A stretch of 17,629 bases of DNA, taken from the NCBI GenBank assembly GCA_049653045.1, contig JBASFN010000184.1, forward strand, positions 1-17,629. The letters run 5' to 3'. The DNA comes from UBA7657 sp049653045. GTDB taxonomy: Bacteria > Pseudomonadota > Alphaproteobacteria > Micavibrionales > Micavibrionaceae. A model generated the notes under the pieces. The model was not told the DNA's origin. It ran no database searches and saw only the letters and a list, made by a program, of their open reading frames with translations. A program made the position numbers and the translations under genes. This document shows positions 7,309 to 13,774 of this stretch, one piece after another; within the stretch, counting starts at the first letter, position 1, and the number at the start of each line of letters is the position of its first letter.

Positions 7309-7551
7309 TTACCAAAACCGTTTGCTTGCAAACGCCTTTCCTGATCCTGTTTTCAGGTAACACTCAAATTCCTGAGCTTTTCTCTTGTCTGCAAAACCAT
7401 GGTAGGAAATGAGTTCCCATGGCATAAATTTGGCGGTGTGCTTCGATTCACCTGCATTATGCGCTCCCATACGGGCTTTCAGATCTTCGGTAAAGCCGAT
7501 GTAACGCTGATCGGGAAAATTAATGCTTCTGAGCAGATAGACATAGTACAT
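7309..7551 (-). CDS. Small GIY-YIG domain protein (UPF0213-like)
   Basis: This 80-residue protein is almost entirely one GIY-YIG nuclease fold. It opens with YYVYLLRS (2-9) in place of GIY and has RYIGFTEDLKAR (16-27) with YIG at 17-19. R27, HN (31-32), HTAKFMPWELISYHGF and EFECYLKTGSGKAF follow. The likely catalytic Arg is R27 and the metal-binding Glu E63. Small stand-alone GIY-YIG proteins of this type are widespread; most have no known function, and some have been proposed to act in DNA repair or to be remnants of mobile elements. There is no regular Shine-Dalgarno next to the ATG. GGAGGG sits about 14 bases upstream, in the 3' arm of a hairpin, where it could be masked. It lies between a tRNA-flanking palindrome block and cutA. 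Confidence 0.88.
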   Translation of the reverse strand: MYYVYLLRSINFPDQRYIGFTEDLKARMGAHNAGESKHTAKFMPWELISYHGFADKRKAQEFECYLKTGSGKAFASKRFW

Positions 7552-7564
7552 AGGTTATGTTCTA

Positions 7565-7662
7565 GCCCTCCTACGCTTGCTACGCAAGCTACGAAGGGCA
7601 CTCCTCCGCCTAAGATCGCCTTCGTGCAGCTTACTGGCGTAAGCCACCCGAAGCCGAAGGCG
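7565..7662. repeat. Nested palindromic block between tRNA-Pro and the GIY-YIG gene
   Basis: Two inverted-repeat structures fill the space after tRNA-Pro. The first (7565-7599) pairs, with mismatches, GCCCTTCGTAGCTTGC and GCAAGCGTAGGAGGGC on the minus strand, around a 3-base loop. In the second, CGCCTTCG (7617-7624) pairs with CGAAGGCG (7655-7662) around an inner perfect hairpin, GCTTAC (7629-7634) with GTAAGC (7639-7644) and loop TGGC. The block begins 5 bases after the tRNA CCA end and stops 14 bases before the GIY-YIG start. It lacks a T-tract. It may be a REP-like interspersed element, a tRNA 3'-processing or stability element, or a regulator of the downstream gene. Confidence 0.75.
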
Positions 7663-7667
7663 AAGGG

Positions 7668-7744
7668 TGGTCGGAACGAGAGGATTTGAACCTCCGACCC
7701 CTTGCACCCCATGCAAGTGCGCTACCAGGCTGCGCCACGTTCCG
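7668..7744 (-). tRNA. tRNA-Pro, anticodon GGG
   Basis: A complete 77-base cloverleaf can be drawn. Acceptor strands CGGAACG and CGTTCCG pair fully, and the D arm contains GCGCAGCCTGGTAGCGC. The anticodon stem CTTGC/GCAAG holds loop ATGGGGT, giving anticodon GGG at 7708-7710, which reads CCC and CCU proline codons. The T arm is GGAGG-TTCAAAT-CCTCT with one G-T pair. The discriminator is A and the CCA end is encoded (7668-7670). A TTGACA element sits about 50 bases upstream. Long open frames crossing this locus are spurious. Confidence 0.97.
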
Positions 7745-7771
7745 ATTTTCAAGTCTTTCAGACTAGGCAGT

Positions 7772-7800
7772 TAGGTATTAGGAACCGGGACAAGTGTCAA
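7772..7800 (-). promoter_or_regulatory. Candidate tRNA-Pro promoter
   Basis: A perfect -35 TTGACA lies at 7795-7800 on the minus strand, in the 77-base gap between merR and the tRNA. The -10 is poor: TACCTA at 17 bases (7772-7777), or TAATAC at 14 bases (7775-7780). Its position suits a short tRNA leader, but only the -35 is convincing. Confidence 0.4.
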
Positions 7801-7821
7801 GGTTTAAAACCCGGACAGAGC

Positions 7822-8316
7822 CTATTTCCCTTCAGAAACCATCGCCCTGAGTTCGCGCAATTCCGCCGCAAGCGACTGTAATTCGGCACGGTGTCTGTCC
7901 GACAACCCGGCCACTACCTTCTGCGCGGGCGGCGCGTTGTTATTGCGCGGCTCAAGCGGCGTTTTTTCAACAAGACCTTTTTTGCCCTGTTCGCGGAATA
8001 ATTTCTGGACACCCTTAATCGTATAACCTTGGGTATAGAGCAGGTTATAAATCGTCCGCAGAACCTCGACATCTTCCGGGCGGTAATACCGACGCCCACC
8101 GCCGCGCTTGAGTGGTCTGATCTGTGAAAATTTGGTTTCCCAAAACCGCAGGACATGCTGCTGGACGTTCAAATCATCGGCCACTTCGCTGATGGTGCGA
8201 AACGCCGAGGCTGATTTACGCGTTTTTTCTGACGGTTCCGCCGCCGCTACAGAAACCTCCGCATCAGGCAGCGCGGCAAACTCTTCCTTTGGCACAGGGG
8301 CTGGTTGTGAATTCAT
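7822..8316 (-). CDS. MerR-family transcriptional regulator
   Basis: The protein has 164 residues. After a low-complexity acidic and alanine-rich N-terminus of about 38 residues comes a MerR-type winged helix-turn-helix (about 40-110). It includes RTISEVADDLNVQQHVLRFW, the wing GGGRRYYRPEDVEVL and YTQGYTIKGVQKLF. The C-terminal part, about 138-164, is a predicted short coiled coil (RAELQSLAAELRELR) that would dimerise it. No Cys-based metal site or large ligand domain is present, so its signal is unknown. AGGGAGA 7 bases upstream supports the ATG at 8316. It follows ihfA after 40 bases; merR next to ihfA and plsX-fabH is a conserved alphaproteobacterial arrangement. Its targets cannot be read from sequence. 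Confidence 0.93.
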   Translation of the reverse strand: MNSQPAPVPKEEFAALPDAEVSVAAAEPSEKTRKSASAFRTISEVADDLNVQQHVLRFWETKFSQIRPLKRGGGRRYYRPEDVEVLRTIYNLLYTQGYTIKGVQKLFREQGKKGLVEKTPLEPRNNNAPPAQKVVAGLSDRHRAELQSLAAELRELRAMVSEGK

Positions 8317-8356
8317 TTTTTCTTCTCCCTAATTCCGGAATTTTAAAACAGACAAC

Positions 8357-8653
8357 TCAGCGACCTTTATTGATTCGATCTTTCAAAACATGCGATGCAC
8401 GGAACACCAAAACCTTGCGCGGCATAATGGGAACCTCGACACCAGTCTTCGGGTTGCGGCCAATGCGCTCACCCTTTTTACGAACGGAAAAACTGCCGAA
8501 CGAGGAAATCTTGACACTGTCGCCGCCGACGAGGGCATTTGACACCTCCTCCAGCAATGTTTCGACGAGATCGGACGACTCGTTGCGCGACAGGCCAACC
8601 TGTTCATAGACGGCCTCGGCCAAGTCTGCCCTGGTGATGGTTTTGCTTTCCAT
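8357..8653 (-). CDS. ihfA: Integration host factor subunit alpha
   Basis: IHF is a heterodimer that bends DNA sharply at specific sites in replication, transcription and recombination. The HU/IHF fold is complete: TITRADLAEAVYEQVGLSR at the N-terminus, then LVETLLEEVSNAL, GDSVKISSFGSFSVRKKGER and GRNPKTGVEVPI (the beta-arm with its intercalating Pro). It ends in VLVFRASHVLKDRIN. The alpha subunit is favoured over beta or HU by the R-x-GRNPKTG context and by the merR/fabH/plsX neighbourhood. I start it at the ATG at 8653 (98 residues), which has GGGAG 5 bases upstream; the in-frame ATG at 8665 has no ribosome-binding site. A candidate promoter lies at 8682-8710, so it may be transcribed independently of the unknown gene before it. 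Confidence 0.94.
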   Translation of the reverse strand: MESKTITRADLAEAVYEQVGLSRNESSDLVETLLEEVSNALVGGDSVKISSFGSFSVRKKGERIGRNPKTGVEVPIMPRKVLVFRASHVLKDRINKGR

Positions 8654-8681
8654 GACTGCTCCCATTTTGTATATGGGAATC

Positions 8682-8710
8682 AGGTTAGCGATTTAAGATC
8701 ACCCCGTCAA
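8682..8710 (-). promoter_or_regulatory. Candidate ihfA promoter
   Basis: The minus strand has TTGACG (8705-8710), a 17-base spacer and TAACCT (8682-8687). The -35 matches 5/6 but the -10 only about half. Initiation near 8675 would leave a leader of some 20 bases. A short hairpin, CCCAT/ATGGG, overlaps the leader, and its 3' arm includes part of the ihfA ribosome-binding site. Confidence 0.4.
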
Positions 8711-8786
8711 ATCAAATGGTTCAGAGGCGGTATCGAAGTTATTTTATATCGATTATGCGTGATTTTTTAACTGATATGATCCCGTA

Positions 8787-9554
8787 TCACTCATAAAGGA
8801 AGGATATCCGGTATTCGCCCTCTTTCAATGCAGAAGCCTGATGCACAAGACTGTCGCCGCCCATATTGCCGGGATAACGATCCTCCTTCATCACCAGAAT
8901 ATCCCCCGGCTCAAGCTGCTCCCACGAACAATGATCCGGAAGGCGCTGATGCCTGATAATCTCCCGTGCCTCGTCTGCCGATGCCACCCCGGTAATATAC
9001 CGCGCCCCTTTATTGATAATAGGCGCAAGTAGCACCACTTCTCTATTGTCCGTATGCAGCCTGTCTATCAACCGATATTCATAAGATGCCTCAGAGCCGA
9101 AACGGGAATGAACCGAAAAATCCGGCGTTTGCGTGTGTATCTTGCTTTTCAGCAAGTCATTCCACACCCCTTTCAGCGCATGATGATATTGACGCGCCCC
9201 AATAAGAGCATCGCGGACATCGGATTTTTCCTGAAACAAGCGACGGTAAAACTGAGGGGCGGATAATTCCAGAACATCTTCGTTTATCTTATCAAAGGCA
9301 TCCCCCTCGGTTGCAGGCGATACTGCCGCAAAAACCGGGCTTATCTTTCCTTTGTAGTGAACGCCCTTCACTCCGGGCGTGTGAATGAGAGAAAGATCAA
9401 GAATGTTTTTGGTCAGAAGGATCGTGCTGTCGTTCGGATGGGGAACATAATCCGTACTTCTTCCCCGCGCCGCGCCCAAGCAACGCAGTGCCATGCCCGC
9501 CTTCAGGGCAAAAATATTAGGTAGTTTTTCTTTATCGAGAATTGACGATTGCAC
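8787..9554 (-). CDS. Uncharacterised protein with a putative HxD...H...R (2OG-Fe dioxygenase-like) pattern
   Basis: I do not recognise this gene by family. From the GTG at 9554 it encodes 255 residues, with no signal peptide or membrane segment. The C-terminal third resembles a double-stranded beta-helix iron enzyme. RLHTDN supplies an HxD pair (H167, D169), followed by strand-like EVVLLAPI and KGARYITGV. Then come LEPGDILVMKEDRYPGN, LVHQAS with a distal His (H238), and EYRISFLY with an Arg (R249) eleven residues on. That order is known from Fe(II)/2-oxoglutarate oxygenases and also recalls DUF1826 proteins. The N-terminal half is featureless to me. The GTG start has GGAGAG 6 bases upstream and lies just downstream of a strong promoter. 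A TTG at 9593 extends the frame, but it falls inside that promoter. The gene interrupts the usual fabH-ihfA neighbourhood. Confidence 0.75.
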   Translation of the reverse strand: MQSSILDKEKLPNIFALKAGMALRCLGAARGRSTDYVPHPNDSTILLTKNILDLSLIHTPGVKGVHYKGKISPVFAAVSPATEGDAFDKINEDVLELSAPQFYRRLFQEKSDVRDALIGARQYHHALKGVWNDLLKSKIHTQTPDFSVHSRFGSEASYEYRLIDRLHTDNREVVLLAPIINKGARYITGVASADEAREIIRHQRLPDHCSWEQLEPGDILVMKEDRYPGNMGGDSLVHQASALKEGEYRISFLYE

Positions 9555-9578
9555 CAGAAACTCTCCGTTAAGGCCGGA

Positions 9579-9608
9579 AATATAGCAAGGCAATTAAAGT
9601 TATGTCAA
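9579..9608 (-). promoter_or_regulatory. Strong promoter of the uncharacterised gene
   Basis: On the minus strand, -35 TTGACA (9603-9608) is perfect and -10 TATATT (9579-9584) matches 5/6 with an 18-base spacer. TGC just before the -10 makes an extended -10. Initiation would fall near 9572, about 17 bases before the GTG start at 9554. The -35 lies directly after the fabH stop, so the gene can be expressed independently of plsX-fabH. Confidence 0.75.
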
Positions 9609-9614
9609 TATTTT

Positions 9615-10553
9615 TTAGGCGCGTACCAACACCGCGCCCCATGTAAAGCCGCCGCCCATGCCTTCCAGCAACAGGAGATCGCCTTTTTTAACGCGCCCTC
9701 CGATATAGGCCTCGTGCAGAGCCAGAGGGATCGATGCGGCGGAGGTATTCCCGTGACGATCCACCGTCGTCACCACCTTGTCCATCGGCATATCAAGTTT
9801 CTTGGCGGTCGCCTCAATAATGCGGATATTGGCCTGATGCGGGATCAGCAGATCAATATCCTCCGGCTTCAGGTTATTCTCCTCCAGCACTTCCTCCACC
9901 ACATTGGCCATGTACTGAACGGCGTATTTGAAAACATCGCGCCCCTGCATGATGATATTTGGATCGGCATAGAGCATGTCCTGCTGCCGCCCGTCCGCAT
10001 AAAGATGCGTGGAAATAATACCGCGCCCGTCTTTTTCTTCGCTTGCCTCGACGATGACGGCGCCCGCGCCGTCGGCAAATAAAACGCATGTTGTCCGGTC
10101 GCTCCAATCGACAATCGACGACATTTTTTCCGCGCCGATCACAAGCACGCGTTTTGATGTTCCCGTTTTGATAAAACTATCGGCCACGGTGAGCGCGTAA
10201 ATAAACCCGGTGCAGACGGCCTGAACATCGAAGGCCGGGCCGGGCGGAATGCCAAGAGCCTGCTGGACATTCACGGCCACGGCTGGAAATTTTTTATCCG
10301 GGGTGGTGGTCGCCACAATGACCGTATCAATATCCGCGCCTTGCAGACCCGCGCGCTCCAACGCCTGCTGTCCGGCGCGAATGGCCATTGATCCTGTTGT
10401 CTCGTCCGCCTTGGCAATCCGCCGCTCACGGATTCCGGTGCGCTGAACGATCCATTCATCGTTCGTATCGACCCTTTTTTCAAGATCGGCGTTCGTGACG
10501 ATTGTTTCGGGAAGATACGCGCCCGTGGCGCGAATGATGGTTTTAATACTCAA
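9615..10553 (-). CDS. fabH: 3-oxoacyl-[acyl-carrier-protein] synthase III (KAS III)
   Basis: FabH starts type II fatty-acid synthesis by condensing acetyl-CoA (or another short acyl-CoA) with malonyl-ACP. The 312-residue protein has the complete thiolase-like fold and the KAS III triad: C114 in VQAVCTGFIYAL, H239 in LIPHQANIRII and N269 in RHGNTSAASIP. Other landmarks are NDEWIVQRTGIRERR (31-45) and the C-terminal LLLEGMGGGFTWGAVLVR. The start is a TTG at 10553, preceded by GAGGTATAGGG, which overlaps the plsX stop 4 bases upstream. The pair is almost certainly one operon, as in most bacteria. Transcription probably comes from the promoter before plsX. Confidence 0.96.
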   Translation of the reverse strand: MSIKTIIRATGAYLPETIVTNADLEKRVDTNDEWIVQRTGIRERRIAKADETTGSMAIRAGQQALERAGLQGADIDTVIVATTTPDKKFPAVAVNVQQALGIPPGPAFDVQAVCTGFIYALTVADSFIKTGTSKRVLVIGAEKMSSIVDWSDRTTCVLFADGAGAVIVEASEEKDGRGIISTHLYADGRQQDMLYADPNIIMQGRDVFKYAVQYMANVVEEVLEENNLKPEDIDLLIPHQANIRIIEATAKKLDMPMDKVVTTVDRHGNTSAASIPLALHEAYIGGRVKKGDLLLLEGMGGGFTWGAVLVRA

Positions 10554-10557
10554 AGCC

Positions 10558-11640
10558 CTATACCTCGTATGCGCCCTGCGCCAGGAAAGAATCCTGACTC
10601 ATCAGGCGGTTGATTTCATCCGCGACTTTTTTCACGTAGCCCTGCCGCGCTAGTTGCGACGACAAGCGAATCGCGCTGGAAAAGCCGAGTGCATCCGTGC
10701 CGCCATGGCTTTTGATACAAAGCCCGTTTAGCCCGACAAAAACCGCGCCGTTATAAATACGCGGGTCAACCTTGCGCTTAAAGCGGCGCATGGCAAAAAA
10801 GGCTAATGCCCCGCCAAGAATCGCAAGCGGGTCGGAGGTAATCGCCTCCTTGAAATAATGCCCGGTCAATTTGCCAACGCCCTCGCCCGTCTTGAGCGCG
10901 ATATTCCCAGCATAGCCGTCGCAGACAATGACATCCACCGTGCCCTTGGTAATATCGTCGCCCTCAACAAACCCCTTATAAACGCCGGAGAATTCAACCT
11001 TGGACAAAATTTCCGATGCGCTGCGGACATGATCCGGCCCTTTCATTTCCTCGGAGCCGATATTCAGCAAACCCACCGTAGGCGCAGGGATATTCTTGTG
11101 CGCCTTGGCAAACACAGATCCCAGCACGGCAAACTGTACCAGCGTTTCCGCATCAACCAAAACATTCGCGCCAAGATCGAGCATAATCGTGCTGCCCTTA
11201 AGGCCAGGAAAAATACTAGCCAGCGCGGGGCGGTGAATACCTGGCAGCATCCGCAATACAACCTTGGCCATTGCCATCAATGCGCCCGTGTTTCCCGCGG
11301 AAACAACCGCCTGCGCCCGGCCATCGGCCACGGCCTCGATCGCCATCCGCATACTGGTTCCCTTGCTCGCCCGCAACGCGGCGGAGGGTTTATCATCCCC
11401 GCTGACCTTTTTATCGGTATGCACGACGCGGGATGAATTTCTCAGGGACTCATATTTATTCAGGTATGGGTTGATCCGGCTTTCATCGCCGAAAAAGATG
11501 AAGCGAATATCCCGATTTTCCTCATGGATGATATTCGCACCGGGCACGGTGATCTCCGGCCCGAAATCGCCGCCCATGGCGTCGATGGCAACGGTAACAG
11601 CTTGCGGCTGTGCATCAGTATCGCTTGTGAAAGTCTGCAA
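10558..11640 (-). CDS. plsX: Phosphate acyltransferase PlsX
   Basis: PlsX converts acyl-ACP to acyl-phosphate, the donor used by PlsY to acylate glycerol-3-phosphate, so it links fatty-acid and phospholipid synthesis at the membrane surface. Recognisable segments are TVAIDAMGGDFGPEITVPGA near the N-terminus, SAGNTGALMAMA, GIHRPALASIFP, LLNIGSEEMKG, DVIVCDGYAGNIALKTGEGV and GLNGLCIKSHGGTDALGF. I place the start at the TTG at 11640 (360 residues), which has GGAG 7 bases upstream. The open frame extends 20 codons further to another TTG at 11700, but that lies on the -35 of the promoter just upstream and would add a non-conserved leader. It follows rpmF and precedes fabH, a conserved order. Confidence 0.95.
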   Translation of the reverse strand: MQTFTSDTDAQPQAVTVAIDAMGGDFGPEITVPGANIIHEENRDIRFIFFGDESRINPYLNKYESLRNSSRVVHTDKKVSGDDKPSAALRASKGTSMRMAIEAVADGRAQAVVSAGNTGALMAMAKVVLRMLPGIHRPALASIFPGLKGSTIMLDLGANVLVDAETLVQFAVLGSVFAKAHKNIPAPTVGLLNIGSEEMKGPDHVRSASEILSKVEFSGVYKGFVEGDDITKGTVDVIVCDGYAGNIALKTGEGVGKLTGHYFKEAITSDPLAILGGALAFFAMRRFKRKVDPRIYNGAVFVGLNGLCIKSHGGTDALGFSSAIRLSSQLARQGYVKKVADEINRLMSQDSFLAQGAYEV

Positions 11641-11671
11641 AAAGAAACTCCGCGTGGGGTTAAGACCTAGG

Positions 11672-11700
11672 AATATAGAACATCCCGCGCCCGTACCCAA
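11672..11700 (-). promoter_or_regulatory. Candidate plsX-fabH promoter
   Basis: On the minus strand, TTGGGT (11695-11700) and TATATT (11672-11677) are spaced by 17 bases. The -10 is good (5/6) and the -35 weak (3/6). Initiation near 11665 would leave a leader of about 25 bases to the TTG start at 11640. Read-through from rpmF remains possible because no terminator separates them. Confidence 0.5.
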
Positions 11701-11724
11701 GCCCCTCTATGCGAGAGAAAAGAA

Positions 11725-11904
11725 TTAGTCCCGAGACTTGATAACCTGTTTGCCTTTATACATGCCGGTTTTCAGATCGACATGGTGGCGGCGCACGGGT
11801 TCGCCTGTGTGGGAATCTTCAACCCAGTTTTCTGCCGTAAGGCCGTCGTGGGAGCGGCGCATATTGCGTCTGGACTTCGATGTTTTTCGCTTTGGAACGG
11901 CCAT
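11725..11904 (-). CDS. rpmF: 50S ribosomal protein L32
   Basis: L32 is a small protein of the large ribosomal subunit. The 59-residue frame from the ATG at 11904 starts with the diagnostic MAVPKRKTSKSRRNMRRSHD and ends in a basic GKQVIKSRD. It has no Cys pairs, so it is the zinc-free form. AAGGA 9 bases upstream supports this start over an in-frame ATG 11 codons earlier. It lies between the DUF177/YceD gene and plsX, the textbook bacterial order. Confidence 0.97.
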   Translation of the reverse strand: MAVPKRKTSKSRRNMRRSHDGLTAENWVEDSHTGEPVRRHHVDLKTGMYKGKQVIKSRD

Positions 11905-11985
11905 AGCACTTAATCCTTGTTCGTGGTTCAGGGGCACTTGATAGCGAAAACCGCTTCGCCTTGCAAGAAAAACCTCGTAAATACC

Positions 11986-12600
11986 TTAAAATTCCTCTTT
12001 TTCCTGCTTCCGCTTCCAGTTTTTCAGGGCGGCGAATGGGTTTTCATAAACATGAGAACCGTCTTTCCCTGTGACTTTCTCGTCCCCGGACGCAAAATTT
12101 TCCCCCTCCAGTTGCGGATACGGATCAATGGCAAGGCATAAATATTGAGCCACCAGCTCGCCCACGTCGATTTTTCCATCCAGAATCGGCTCAGGATCTT
12201 CGTTTTCGTCGAGGATCGGCGTTTCACCCGCCTGCCCTTCTCGTGCCAGCCTTTCTTGCTTGGCTCGGACAAAAGACACCGCCTGGTTCGGATCGGCGTA
12301 CCATGCCTCGAAACTGTCGGTTACGGTCGATTTTACGGGCTTATTGCTGATGACGCTATGCTGCACCACATCGGCGGTCAGCGTGCCGGAAATAAAAATT
12401 ACATTGCTCCCGGTATCGCGGCTCATGGTCAGGTCGGCCTCAAGACTTTTCAGGTCAGAAACCCCGGCGCGGCGGGCAAGACGCTTGCGCTCCTCCACCC
12501 CCGGCGCAAGCGCCAGCTTTGTCGGGATGCCGCCGATTTTATCCGCCACCACAAAATGCGACCACTCGGGAACCGCGCTCTCTTTTTTCTTTTTTGTCAT
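11986..12600 (-). CDS. YceD/DUF177 family protein
   Basis: DUF177 (YceD) proteins are usually encoded just before rpmF. The plant homologue has been linked to 23S rRNA and L32 accumulation, and the bacterial role is thought to concern ribosome assembly. This 204-residue copy has the alphaproteobacterial layout. A loose N-terminal domain is followed by an acidic stretch (ILDENEDPEPI), then the conserved IDVGELVAQYLCLAIDPYP and a terminal NPFAALKNWKRKQEKEE. The usual paired cysteines of some homologues are absent. GGAG 6 bases upstream of the ATG lies in the end of the preceding chaperone gene, with 3 bases between the genes, so they are coupled. Confidence 0.9.
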   Translation of the reverse strand: MTKKKKESAVPEWSHFVVADKIGGIPTKLALAPGVEERKRLARRAGVSDLKSLEADLTMSRDTGSNVIFISGTLTADVVQHSVISNKPVKSTVTDSFEAWYADPNQAVSFVRAKQERLAREGQAGETPILDENEDPEPILDGKIDVGELVAQYLCLAIDPYPQLEGENFASGDEKVTGKDGSHVYENPFAALKNWKRKQEKEEF

Positions 12601-12603
12601 TTA

Positions 12604-13155
12604 TTACTCCGGCAAATCAAAGGAAACAGATCCGCCCGCAATATCGGCGAATGAAAATCTGGCGATTTTATCCATGCTCTGCGTCATATAACGCACCATA
12701 ATTTTAACATCGGGGATTTCACTGTCCTCCAGCGTTCCGTACAGATTACGCCGCACCGCCACGGCCAATGCCCCCTCGCCCTGCTCCGCCGCCTCAGTAT
12801 AAGCGTGGATCCGGCCATTAAAGGCCTTCATCATCCGGCGCATATGTTTTGGAATGCCCATGTCGCCAATTCCCATCTCGCGCAAAGTCTGATCCATATC
12901 GGCAAAGGTGGCATCGAACAGGGCTTGATTAAAATCCTGTCCGGCTTTTCCCTCGCCTGTCATGCGGGTGACGACAATAAAGATATGGAGGAGGAGCAAA
13001 TCAAACCGTCCGTCAAAATTATCCGGCACGCCATAATTGCTGAAAAATTCCTTCCGGCGCGAGGCCGCTAAAAGCCCCGCGTAAACGTCCCGCGCCGCCT
13101 GTTCGTATGGGTTTTTCTTTTTCAAAAATGCTAGCATGCTTTTGTTTACTGTCAT
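12604..13155 (-). CDS. Ubiquinol-cytochrome c chaperone (Cbp3/UQCC1 family)
   Basis: The family assists assembly of cytochrome b into the bc1 complex; Cbp3 does this in yeast mitochondria. Family features in the 183 residues are YGVPDNFDGRFDLLLLHIFI (about 41-60), then VVTRMTGEG, DQTLREMGIGDMGIPKHMRR and FNGRIHAYTEA. It is the first gene of a run leading to DUF177, rpmF, plsX and fabH, as in other alphaproteobacteria. The start is uncertain. The ATG at 13155 lies inside the end of an interspersed repeat, and neither it nor the ATG at 13137 has a good Shine-Dalgarno. The second (177 residues, beginning MLAFLKKKNPYEQ) looks more like homologues. Confidence 0.88.
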   Translation of the reverse strand: MTVNKSMLAFLKKKNPYEQAARDVYAGLLAASRRKEFFSNYGVPDNFDGRFDLLLLHIFIVVTRMTGEGKAGQDFNQALFDATFADMDQTLREMGIGDMGIPKHMRRMMKAFNGRIHAYTEAAEQGEGALAVAVRRNLYGTLEDSEIPDVKIMVRYMTQSMDKIARFSFADIAGGSVSFDLPE

Positions 13156-13249
13156 CCTGAGCGGAGGACAAGTTTAAAAAATCTATCCAAGGCCAAAGGG
13201 TTCTTGCCTTATAATCGTTTTAAGATCACTCGACTCCATCCGGAATGAC
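13150..13249. repeat. Interspersed repeat, TGTCATCCTGAGCG family (copy 2)
   Basis: The gap between the chaperone gene and bamE begins with TGTCATCCTGAGCG (13150-13163), identical in reverse complement to 5733-5746. It ends with GGAATGAC (13242-13249), a near inverse of GTCATCC. The 100-base stretch thus looks like an element with inverted ends, though its centre differs from copy 1. Its left end overlaps the first codons of the chaperone frame. It contains TATAAT (13210-13215) pointing toward bamE, but without a good -35. Confidence 0.6.
13210..13215 (+). promoter_or_regulatory. Candidate -10 element for bamE
   Basis: A perfect TATAAT lies 73 bases upstream of the bamE ATG, within the repeat-like intergenic region. 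The hexamer 17 bases before it (CCAAGG, 13187-13192) does not resemble TTGACA, so the promoter call rests on the -10 alone. Confidence 0.3.
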
Positions 13250-13288
13250 CTGTAAATTATCCATGAACCTAAGCGTTTGAGCGGACAT

Positions 13289-13750
13289 ATGAATTTGAAA
13301 AAAACAACACTTCTTCTGGCTTCTGCGGGTTTTCTTGGGCTTGTCCTGCCCGCCTGCACCCCGACGGTATCCCAGCACGGTAATATGCTGGAGGATCACC
13401 AAATTAAAACGGTTATTCCTGGAATTCATACCCGGTCGGACGTTCTCCGGATTTTGGGGTCGCCCACGACGCAGGCGCCGTTTAATGAAAATCTCTGGTA
13501 TTATATCGGTCAGGAAACCGAGAAAAGCGGCATCCTTGACCCCGAGGTCACCAAGGAACGTATCGTCCTTGTTCTCTTTAACGAGGCCGGAACCGTGGAA
13601 CAGGTCAGGGAAATGCCCAAGGGATCGCGCCTTGACGTGCCGATTGAGCGCGGGAAAACCCCCACCCACGGCAATGATGTCACCATCATGCAACAATTCC
13701 TTGGCAATCTTGGCCGCTTTAACACGGCATCGGAGCCGAAGGGGCGGTAA
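13289..13750 (+). CDS. bamE: Outer-membrane assembly lipoprotein BamE (SmpA/OmlA)
   Basis: BamE is an accessory lipoprotein of the BAM complex, which inserts beta-barrel proteins into the outer membrane. From the ATG at 13289 it has 153 residues: a signal peptide (MNLKKTTLLL...) with lipobox L20-P21-A22-C23, then a SmpA/OmlA domain at about 40-110. That domain has VIPGIHTRSDVLRILGSP, the LWYYIG strand, and IVLVLFNEAGTVEQV. The C-terminal 40 residues look disordered. A TTG four codons earlier is in frame but would only lengthen the signal peptide. GCGGA just upstream is a weak ribosome-binding site. It is divergent from the bc1 chaperone operon and convergent with hppA, a frequent alphaproteobacterial arrangement, and is ended by a bidirectional terminator. 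Confidence 0.92.
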   Translation: MNLKKTTLLLASAGFLGLVLPACTPTVSQHGNMLEDHQIKTVIPGIHTRSDVLRILGSPTTQAPFNENLWYYIGQETEKSGILDPEVTKERIVLVLFNEAGTVEQVREMPKGSRLDVPIERGKTPTHGNDVTIMQQFLGNLGRFNTASEPKGR

Positions 13751-13774
13751 AAAAATCTTCCCTTCTCAAAAGAC

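Noticed and set aside
6390..7412. Plus-strand open frame of 340 codons
   Set aside because: It runs antisense across rplM, cutA and the GIY-YIG gene, all strongly supported. The length is a by-product of codon bias.
7565..7662. Possible CRISPR array or riboswitch after tRNA-Pro
   Set aside because: There are no regularly spaced direct repeats, only nested inverted repeats, and no known aptamer core is visible.
7479..7752. Two minus-strand frames of 77 and 65 codons over tRNA-Pro
   Set aside because: They are translations of the tRNA and its palindromic flank, a frequent false call.
11905..11985. Possible terminator or promoter between DUF177 and rpmF
   Set aside because: No stem with a T-run and no paired -35/-10 could be found; the genes are probably co-transcribed.
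12145..12654. Plus-strand open frames opposite the DUF177 gene and bc1 chaperone
   Set aside because: No ribosome-binding site or motif; the minus-strand genes match families well.
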